Assembly: GCF_003716325.1 (NCBI RefSeq) | Contig: NZ_RDSR01000009.1 | Span: forward strand, 1-64,000 | Length of the DNA stretch: 64,000 bases | DNA from: Cryobacterium tepidiphilum | GTDB lineage: Bacteria > Actinomycetota > Actinomycetes > Actinomycetales > Microbacteriaceae | Direction: 5' to 3' | In this document: positions 57,803 to 64,000 of the stretch, one piece after another | Position numbering within the stretch: the stretch's first letter is position 1 | Layout of the letters: each line of letters begins with the position of its first letter | Made by a program: the position numbers and the translations under genes | The notes under the pieces: generated by a model | Databases searched by the model: none | Told to the model about the DNA's origin: nothing | What the model saw: the letters and a program-made list of their open reading frames with translations, nothing else

Positions 57803-58789
57803 TCAGAACGAGCCGGCGGTGAGGGTGAGGAGCGTCGCCTCGGGCGGGCAGGCGAAGCGCACCGGCGCGTAGATCGACGTGCCGAGGCCGGCCGAGACGT
57901 TCAGGTACGCGGTGCGCAGGCCCTGGTGCCAGAGGCTCAGCCCCTTCACCTGCTTGCGCGGGATGTCGCAATTGGTCACGAGCGCGCCGAAGCCGGGAAC
58001 GCAGACCTGGCCGCCGTGCGTGTGCCCGGCGAAGATCAGCTGCGCGCCGTGGTTCACGAACGAGTTCAGCACCCGCTGGTACGGCGCGTGTGCGACGCCG
58101 ACGGTCACCGTGGGGCGCGGTTCGGCCGCAACGGATGGGTCGGGCCAGGTCTCGTCGGAGAGCGGGTCGTTCGCGCGCAGGTCGTCGATCGCGCCCGTGA
58201 TCACCTCGAGGCGGTCACGCCCCACGTGCGGGTCGTCGACCCCGAAGAACTCGAAGTGCGTGCCGCCCAGGTCGAGGGCGCCAGCCTTGTTGTTCAGGTC
58301 GACCCAGCCGAGGTTCTCGAACACGCCGAGCAGGCGGTCGATGTCGAGCCGCTCCACCTCGGGATGCACCACCGAGGGGCCGCCGAAGTACTTCAGCGGG
58401 TTCTTCGGCTGCGGTCCGACGTAGTCGTTCGAGCCGTTCACGAACACGCCCGGCACGCCCTCGAACGGGGCGAGGGCGTAGGCGATGCCACGGATGCCGT
58501 CGGCATGGCCCAGGTTGTCGCCCGTGTTCACGATGAGGTCGGGTTTCAGGTCGGCCAGCGCGCGGATCCAGTCCTGCTTGTCGGTCTGCCAGGGCGCCAT
58601 GTGCAGGTCGGACAGATGCAGCACGCGGATGCTCTCCGCCCCCGGCGGCAGCACCGGCACCGTCACCTCGCGCAGCGTGAAGTCGTTGCGCTCCACGAGT
58701 GCTCCCCAGGCGAAGGCGCCGAGGCCGGCCGCGCCGACTGCGCCTGCAGTCAGCGCGGCCACCTTGCCGCCGAGGCGGAGGGCGCTCAA
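57803..58789 (-). CDS. Metallophosphoesterase (YkuE-like)
   Basis: A 328-residue calcineurin-like phosphoesterase with the metal ligands in HLSDLHMAPW, NTGDNLG, GSNDY, HAPYQ and GHTHGGQ. The first helix (about 8-30) anchors it to the membrane or directs export. Known relatives act on phospholipids or nucleotides. The TTG start overlaps the PBP stop by four bases, so it is translated with the PBP gene and may act at the cell envelope. Confidence 0.88.
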   Translation of the reverse strand: MSALRLGGKVAALTAGAVGAAGLGAFAWGALVERNDFTLREVTVPVLPPGAESIRVLHLSDLHMAPWQTDKQDWIRALADLKPDLIVNTGDNLGHADGIRGIAYALAPFEGVPGVFVNGSNDYVGPQPKNPLKYFGGPSVVHPEVERLDIDRLLGVFENLGWVDLNNKAGALDLGGTHFEFFGVDDPHVGRDRLEVITGAIDDLRANDPLSDETWPDPSVAAEPRPTVTVGVAHAPYQRVLNSFVNHGAQLIFAGHTHGGQVCVPGFGALVTNCDIPRKQVKGLSLWHQGLRTAYLNVSAGLGTSIYAPVRFACPPEATLLTLTAGSF

Positions 58790-61425
58790 CCCTTCTTGTC
58801 CTTCGGCTTCGTGGGCTCCTTGGTCGGCTCCGGAGCCTTGGTCGCCGTCGGCTTGGGCTCCTCCTTCGGCGGGGCGACGTAGTGACCGATGGTGATGGTC
58901 ACGTTGCTGCCGGGCCTGGCCTCGTTCCCGCCGCCGGGCGACTGCGAGATGACGACGCCGTCCTGCGACTTGTCGCTGGTGTCCTTCGTCTCGGTCGAGA
59001 CGCCGAACCCACTGAGAACGCCGCGAGCGGCCTGCTCATTCTGCCCGGTGACATCCGGAACGACGGTCAGCGAGCCGTTGCTGGTGTAGATCGTGACGGT
59101 CGAACCGCGGCCCGTGATGCCCGACGGGTCGGTGCCCGTGACGGTGCCCTTCGGCAGCGAGGAGTCGACGTCGCCGCCCACCATCGGGTTGAAGCCGGCC
59201 TTGTTCAGCGCGGACTGGGCCTCGGAGACGGACATGCCGCGAACGTCGGGGATCGAGACCTGCGGGGCCTGGATGACGTCCGGTGCCGGCTCGGGGAAGT
59301 CGTCTCCGCCGTACTTGGCGTTGGCGACCGACATGATGTCGGGCCACATGCGGTGACGAGCCTCTGCGGCGCGGCCGCTGTCGAAGAACACTTCGCGTTG
59401 GTTGAGCACGTGGTGGCCCTCGCCCTTCAGGCCCACGAGACCCACGACGGTGGCAACCTTGGTGCTGGCGCCGTTCATCCACGTGTCCACGTTGCCGTCG
59501 GTGGTACCGGTCTTGCCGATCATCGGCACCTTGGGCTCGGTGGCGTAGTACGACGACGTCGCGGTTCCGGCGTCATCCGTCATGACCTTGCCCATGGCGT
59601 AGGTGAGGCCGGCATTGAGCTTCTTGTCGATGGCCTGGTGGCACTCGGACTTCGGAATCGGCAGCTCCTTGCCCTCCGGGCCGATGATCTTGTCGATCGC
59701 GATCGGAGTGCAGACCTTGCCCTTGTTGGCGATGCCCGCGTAGGCGGTGACCATCGTCAGCGGCGCGATCTCGTTGGTGCCGAGCACGGTGCCAGCCGAC
59801 TGCTTCAACGGGTCGCCGTCGGCGCGGTGCACTCCGAAGTCCTTCGCCGTGTTGGCGATACCGCAGAGGTCTAGCTCCTTCGCCATGCCGATGAAGGCGG
59901 TGTTGATCGACCGCTCGGTGGCGTACAGGGCTGTGTAGTCCGAGCCGGTCTCGCCGTCTTCATCGTTCTGCGGGCTGAAGCCCTGGGCATCATAGTTCTG
60001 GGTGCCATGGCAGCTGTCGCGGAAGTCGCCCCAGTTGTCGCGGTACGCGGAATCGGTGTGCTCCTTCAGCGTGTGGCCTTCTTTCAGCCACTCCGCGAGA
60101 GTGAAGACCTTGTACGTCGATCCGGGCTGGAACCCGCTCGAGCCGCCGAAGCCGACATCCGTGTTGTAGTTGATCGGCGAGTACTTGTCGCTCTTCGCCA
60201 GCACGTCGGGGTCCTGGCTGTAGATCTTGTTCTGCGCCATCGCGAGGATGCGACCGGTTCCGACCTGCACGCTGGTGGCGAGGGCGGCCTCGTTCCAGCC
60301 GTCGTAAGTCATCGGAACGTTCTTTTTGATGGTCTTGACGGCCGCGTTCTGCACGTCGAGGTCGAGCGTCGTGTACACGTCGAAGCCGCCGCGGCGGAAG
60401 TTCTGCTGGCGGGTCTCTTCGTCTTTGCCGAAGGTCGGGTCGGTGCGGAGGATGTGGGTCACGTAGTCGCAGAAGTAGGCGTTCGCCTTGGCCGAGGCGC
60501 AGCCGGTGCTCGGCGGCGTGATCTTCGGCTCGATCTTGGTGGCGATCGCCTCGTCGTGCTGCTTCTCGGTGATCTTCCCGTACTTGAGCATCTCGTCAAG
60601 GATGTAGTCCCGGCGCGACTTGTTGTCGGCGTATCCGTTGGCCTTGCCGTTGGTCGGGCTGTCGGGGTTGTCGAGCTGGAACTTGACGGGGTTGTTCACG
60701 ATGGCCACGAGGCTTGCCGCCTGCGGCAGCGTCAGCTTGGACGCGCTCGTGTTGTAGTAGTAGTTCGCCGCCGACTCGATGCCGTAGACGGTGCCGCCGA
60801 AGAGGGCGATGTTGAGGTACCCGTTGAGGATCTCGTCCTTCGAGTACTCCTTCTCAACGCCGATCGCGTAGCGCATCTCCTGGAGCTTGCGCTCAGCGGA
60901 TGTCTCGGTCGCGTCGGTGTAGCAGGCGTTGCGCTTCTCTTCGTTGCTGATGAGCTCGCACTTCTGCACCAGCACGTTCTTCACGTACTGCTGGGTGATG
61001 GAGGAGCCGCCACGGGTGCGGCCGGTGGCGACCGTCTGCACAGCGCCCTTGATCGTGCCGCCGATGTCGATGCCGCCGTGCTCATAGAAGTGCGGGTCCT
61101 CGCCGGCGACCGCAGCATCCTTCACGAACTGGTTGATCTGGTCCCAGCCGACCTCGACGCGGTTCTGGTCGTAGAAGGAGGCAAGCAGCACTTTGCCGCC
61201 GTCGTCTTTCTTCGCGTAGATGTTGCTCTTCTGCGAGAGCTGGTCGATCTTGAGGTACTCGGGCAGGTTCTCGAAGACGTTCATCGTGTTCGTCGCAGCC
61301 ATGCCGGACACGGCCAGGGCAGGGGTGACAGCGACGGTGACGAGCACGCCGGCGATGGCGCTCATGCCGACGAAGCCAAGAAGCCCCCCGACCCAACGAC
61401 CCATCGAACGATTTTTGGCAGACAT
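58786..61425 (-). CDS. Bifunctional penicillin-binding protein with PASTA domains
   Basis: An 879-residue class A PBP. One membrane helix (about 13-35) is followed by the GT51 glycosyltransferase domain (EDPHFYEHGGIDIGGTIKGA). The transpeptidase domain has the nucleophile serine in GSTYK, then SINT and KTGTTDG. Two PASTA domains come next (PDVRGMSVSEAQSAL and PDVTGQNEQAARGVL), with a Pro/Lys/Thr-rich tail ending DKKG. It builds and cross-links peptidoglycan. The gene arrangement, with DUF4177 and RidA divergent, is typical of actinobacteria. Confidence 0.95.
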   Translation of the reverse strand: MSAKNRSMGRWVGGLLGFVGMSAIAGVLVTVAVTPALAVSGMAATNTMNVFENLPEYLKIDQLSQKSNIYAKKDDGGKVLLASFYDQNRVEVGWDQINQFVKDAAVAGEDPHFYEHGGIDIGGTIKGAVQTVATGRTRGGSSITQQYVKNVLVQKCELISNEEKRNACYTDATETSAERKLQEMRYAIGVEKEYSKDEILNGYLNIALFGGTVYGIESAANYYYNTSASKLTLPQAASLVAIVNNPVKFQLDNPDSPTNGKANGYADNKSRRDYILDEMLKYGKITEKQHDEAIATKIEPKITPPSTGCASAKANAYFCDYVTHILRTDPTFGKDEETRQQNFRRGGFDVYTTLDLDVQNAAVKTIKKNVPMTYDGWNEAALATSVQVGTGRILAMAQNKIYSQDPDVLAKSDKYSPINYNTDVGFGGSSGFQPGSTYKVFTLAEWLKEGHTLKEHTDSAYRDNWGDFRDSCHGTQNYDAQGFSPQNDEDGETGSDYTALYATERSINTAFIGMAKELDLCGIANTAKDFGVHRADGDPLKQSAGTVLGTNEIAPLTMVTAYAGIANKGKVCTPIAIDKIIGPEGKELPIPKSECHQAIDKKLNAGLTYAMGKVMTDDAGTATSSYYATEPKVPMIGKTGTTDGNVDTWMNGASTKVATVVGLVGLKGEGHHVLNQREVFFDSGRAAEARHRMWPDIMSVANAKYGGDDFPEPAPDVIQAPQVSIPDVRGMSVSEAQSALNKAGFNPMVGGDVDSSLPKGTVTGTDPSGITGRGSTVTIYTSNGSLTVVPDVTGQNEQAARGVLSGFGVSTETKDTSDKSQDGVVISQSPGGGNEARPGSNVTITIGHYVAPPKEEPKPTATKAPEPTKEPTKPKDKKG

Positions 61426-61475
61426 AGGATTGAGCGTAAGGGACGAAGCTGAAAATCCACCTGAATGGGAGAGCC

Positions 61476-61667
61476 ATGCCTGCCTGGGAATACCTCACGA
61501 CGCCGTTGATGATTCATAACACTGCGGCCATCCTCAACAACTGGGGAGCCGACGGCTGGGAGCTGGTGCAGGTCGTCACCGGTCCCGAGGGCGGACTGGT
61601 CGCCTATCTGAAGCGCCCGCTGGCGTCGGCGACGACGGATGTCGACGCATCCGCTGTGGGGGCCTGA
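61476..61667 (+). CDS. DUF4177-like small protein
   Basis: A 63-residue protein with the pattern WEYLTTPL and LNNWGADGWELVQVV common to DUF4177 proteins. The function of the family is unknown. It is divergent from the PBP gene with about 50 bp between the starts, and one base separates it from the RidA gene. Confidence 0.82.
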   Translation: MPAWEYLTTPLMIHNTAAILNNWGADGWELVQVVTGPEGGLVAYLKRPLASATTDVDASAVGA

Positions 61668-61668
61668 C

Positions 61669-62139
61669 ATGTCGATGATCGAAACCCGCCTGGCGGAGCT
61701 GGGCATCGAATTACCCGAGGTCGTGCCGCCCGTGGCCGCCTACGTGCCGGCGATCGTCTCGGGCACGCTCGTCTTCACCGCGGGTCAGCTGCCGATGGTG
61801 GCGGGCAAGCTGCCCGCGACCGGCAAGGTCGGCGACGGCGAGGGTCTCGTGCCGGCCGATGACGCGCGCCAGTATGCGCGCCAGTCGGCGCTCAACGCCC
61901 TCGCGGCCATCAAGGCGGTGATCGGGTCGCTCGACCGGGTGACGCAAGTGGTCAAGGTGACGGGCTTCGTCGCATCCGACCCGTCGTTCACCGGGCAGCC
62001 GGGTGTCATCAACGGCGCCTCCGAGCTGCTCGGCGAGGTCTTCGGCGACATCGGCGTGCACGCGCGGTCGGCCGTGGGGGTTTCGGTGCTGCCGCTCGAT
62101 GCGCCCGTCGAGGTCGAGCTCATCGTCTCGTTCGCGTGA
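61669..62139 (+). CDS. RidA family protein (reactive intermediate deaminase)
   Basis: A 156-residue RidA/YjgF-type protein of the longer actinobacterial kind. It has SGTLVFTAGQLPM near 35 and a C-terminal AVGVSVLPLDAPVEVELIV in place of the usual RxAV-x-LP-xxxxVEIE. The catalytic arginine of the RidA subfamily appears as Arg in HARSAVGVSVLP. It may deaminate imines or be a regulatory paralogue. The ATG at 61669 starts one base after the DUF4177 stop. Confidence 0.82.
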   Translation: MSMIETRLAELGIELPEVVPPVAAYVPAIVSGTLVFTAGQLPMVAGKLPATGKVGDGEGLVPADDARQYARQSALNALAAIKAVIGSLDRVTQVVKVTGFVASDPSFTGQPGVINGASELLGEVFGDIGVHARSAVGVSVLPLDAPVEVELIVSFA

Positions 62140-62181
62140 CCAGCCCGCGAACTGAGCGTTGCCTCGACCGTACGACGTTGA

Positions 62182-62220
62182 CCCCCGCCGCGTGTCGCAA
62201 CTCACCGTTCGCGGCGGGGG
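62182..62220. terminator. GC-rich hairpin between RidA and the TauE-like gene
   Basis: CCCCCGCCGCG (62182-62192) and its exact complement (62210-62220), with a 17-base loop. An overlapping imperfect repeat (62144-62162 with 62197-62214) allows an alternative fold. There is no U tract. Confidence 0.45.
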
Positions 62221-62235
62221 AACGCCGGTGATCTC

Positions 62236-62973
62236 GTGCTGATCGCGCTCGTGGTCGTCGCCGTGATCTTCGGTGCCGGCGCACAGCGCATTGCAGGCAT
62301 GGGATTCGGGTTGGTCAGCTCGCCGTTTCTGGTGCTGCTGCTCGGTCCCTTCGACGGGATTCTTGTGATCAACGCCTGTGCCCTGGTGATGGCGGCGCTC
62401 GTGCTGGCCCGGGTCTGGCGGCATGTGGAGTGGCGGCGGTACGTGCTGCTGGTGGTGCCGGCCTTGATCGGCGTGCTGCCCGGGTCGTGGCTGGCCGCGA
62501 CGCTGCCGGGACCGATTCTGTCGGTGTCGATCGGGGTGCTGCTGATCCTCGGGCTGATCGCGTCGCTCGTGGCGTCGCGGTTCAACGTCACGGTGACGGG
62601 CGTCGTGCCCGCCGTGGTGGCCGGCCTCACCTCTGGGGCGATGAACTCGGCGGCGGCCGTCGGCGGCCCGGCCATCGGCATCTACGCGGTGCTCACCCGC
62701 TGGCACCAGCGGCCGTTTGCGGCAACGCTGCAGCCGTACTTCTTTACGGTGGGCTTCACGTCGCTGGCCACGAAGCTGTGGTTCTCGGGCGAGAGCGTCA
62801 CGTCGCTCCTGGCCTGGTGGGAGTGGCTGACCATCCTCACGGCACTTCTGGTCGGCCTTACCGTCGGCGACCGGCTGAGCAAGCGCATCAGTCACGACGC
62901 CGCGCGCACCGCGGTGATCGTGATCGCGTTCGGGGGCGCGATTGTCACGATCATCCACGGGCTGCTGGCCTGA
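62236..62973 (+). CDS. TauE/SafE family permease
   Basis: A 245-residue membrane protein with about eight helices in two repeats, including the family motif GMGFGLVSSPFLVLLLGP and the second-repeat GLTSGAMNSAAAVGGPAIGIY. Relatives export sulfite or sulfonates. The substrate here is not known. The GTG at 62236 has no strong ribosome-binding site, and an earlier in-frame start is possible. Confidence 0.85.
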   Translation: MLIALVVVAVIFGAGAQRIAGMGFGLVSSPFLVLLLGPFDGILVINACALVMAALVLARVWRHVEWRRYVLLVVPALIGVLPGSWLAATLPGPILSVSIGVLLILGLIASLVASRFNVTVTGVVPAVVAGLTSGAMNSAAAVGGPAIGIYAVLTRWHQRPFAATLQPYFFTVGFTSLATKLWFSGESVTSLLAWWEWLTILTALLVGLTVGDRLSKRISHDAARTAVIVIAFGGAIVTIIHGLLA

Positions 62974-63024
62974 GCTCGGGTCGGCGGAATCGCAGTGACG
63001 AGAAGCAGTGACCGGTAGCAGGGC

Positions 63025-64000
63025 CTAAAGGCCGGGCGCGGGGCGGTTCTGCTCGGGGTGGGAGCGGCCGAAGGCGCCGCTGACGGCCTCGCCGGCGCGC
63101 ACGCCCAGGCGCTGCGCCGGCTGCTCCACCCAGCGCGTCATCAGCTGAGCGAAAACCAGGCTGAGCGGCACCGAGCACAGCGCCCCCAGCCACCACCGCT
63201 CCGGCCCGAACAGCGTGGCGAACGTCACCACGATCGGGAAGTGCACCAGGTAAAGGCTGAAGCTCACCCGGCCCAGCCAGAGCAGCGGCCGGGTTGTCAA
63301 CGGATGCTGCAGCACCGGCCACAACGCGACGCACGCGACCACAAGGAAGGCGCCGGGCACTCGGAGCGAGAGTGTCACGTCGCCCCAGAACCCCGTGAGC
63401 ACCTGGCGTAGCAGCCAGTGCAGGATGAGGAGGAGCGGGCCGAGCAGCGTGAGGCCGATCCACGCGGCCGTGCCGGCAGGGCGACGGGCGAGCGCGGCGC
63501 CGCGCTCGCGGAGCTCGTCGTAGTGGGCGGCGAGGAGCCCGCCGAGCGCGAACGCCGGGAGGAACATGAGCGGCTCGATGCCGGTGACGTAACCGGTGGT
63601 CGCGACGGCGGTGAGCAGCAGGGCCCAGAAGGCAACCCGGCGGCGGCCGCGCATCGCCAGGGCCAGCACCACGAACAGCGGCAGCAGCAACGAGAACCAC
63701 ATCTCCCAGACCAGCGACCACAACGGCGGGTTCACGTCGGGACGTTCCGCGAGGCCCACGATGCTCGCCTCCCGCAGGAAGTTCCCGAGGCTCAGGTCGG
63801 CATCGGCCTGCCGGGCCAGCCACGGCCCGGCGGACGGGTCGCCGGTGCGCGGCACCAGCGCGATCCAGAGTCCCGCGAGCAGGATCGAGACGAGCACGGG
63901 AAGGGCCAACCGGATCACGCGGCGCGGGTAATAGGCGAGCCAGGCGTATCCGTTGCCGCGGATGACCGCCCCGAGGGGCGAGCGCACCAGCACGAAGCCG
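63025..64000 (-). CDS. Acyltransferase family 3 membrane protein, 5' end outside the window
   Basis: At least 322 residues of a multi-helix acyltransferase-3 protein, with the RRVIRLALPVLVS and PPLWSLVWEMWFSLLLP blocks and GRVSFSLYLVHFPIVV near the C-terminus. These enzymes O-acetylate sugars or cell-wall polymers. The N-terminal helix carrying the catalytic His is expected before the visible part, so the true start lies beyond 64000. A role in decorating the exopolysaccharide is possible but not shown. Confidence 0.82.
   Translation of the reverse strand, partial: GFVLVRSPLGAVIRGNGYAWLAYYPRRVIRLALPVLVSILLAGLWIALVPRTGDPSAGPWLARQADADLSLGNFLREASIVGLAERPDVNPPLWSLVWEMWFSLLLPLFVVLALAMRGRRRVAFWALLLTAVATTGYVTGIEPLMFLPAFALGGLLAAHYDELRERGAALARRPAGTAAWIGLTLLGPLLLILHWLLRQVLTGFWGDVTLSLRVPGAFLVVACVALWPVLQHPLTTRPLLWLGRVSFSLYLVHFPIVVTFATLFGPERWWLGALCSVPLSLVFAQLMTRWVEQPAQRLGVRAGEAVSGAFGRSHPEQNRPAPGL

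Overview
The window is high-GC actinobacterial chromosome, most likely from the family Microbacteriaceae. This rests on base composition, the form of RpoB/RpoC (both with TTG starts), a GT51/transpeptidase PBP with PASTA domains beside DUF4177 and RidA genes, and the very frequent heptamer GCATCCG/CGGATGC. The family is an inference; no 16S rRNA gene is present.

Layout. 1-660: non-coding, with two families of palindromic repeats. 0.66-7.9 kb: a GABA catabolic operon (gabT, glutamate dehydrogenase, two succinate-semialdehyde dehydrogenases) divergent from a PucR-type regulator. 8.0-11.5 kb: a TetR repressor, the drug-efflux-type MFS gene it probably controls, and pabB. 11.6-19.0 kb: a LacI regulator divergent from a binding-protein-dependent ABC importer and a polyol dehydrogenase. 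19.0-27.3 kb: a repeat-rich 0.77-kb spacer, then rpoB-rpoC and a strong terminator. 27.3-35.6 kb: a surface/signalling locus with two cyclic-di-GMP-I riboswitches. One precedes an SGNH-like/GAF fusion protein; the other precedes a WxL-like secreted protein and a DUF916-like anchored protein. A 1047-residue membrane protein and a four-helix membrane protein lie in the same locus. 35.7-55 kb: an exopolysaccharide cluster containing Wzz/BY-kinase, LMW tyrosine phosphatase, an Asp-box protein, WcaJ-type initiator, Wzy, Wzx, five glycosyltransferases, two hexapeptide acyltransferases, Gmd, GDP-fucose synthase, UDP-glucose dehydrogenase and an LCP ligase. Its 40-50 kb core is less GC-rich and looks acquired. 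55-64 kb: a degenerate LCP paralogue, VanZ, EamA, tRNA-Pro(CGG), metallophosphoesterase, PBP, DUF4177, RidA, a TauE-like permease and a truncated acyltransferase.

How it fits together. GabT and SSADH turn GABA into succinate, and the co-transcribed glutamate dehydrogenase can return the glutamate formed to 2-oxoglutarate. The polysaccharide genes imply a fucose- and glucuronate-containing, acetylated, colanic-acid-like polymer, assembled by the Wzx/Wzy route and possibly attached to the wall by LCP proteins. The adjacent riboswitch locus suggests that c-di-GMP controls cell-surface proteins next to the polymer genes. Three TGTCC-N10-GGACA palindromes near the two ends of the cluster may mark a shared regulator.

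The most interesting part is 28.3-34.8 kb: two closely related c-di-GMP aptamers with compensatory base changes, placed before different surface genes.
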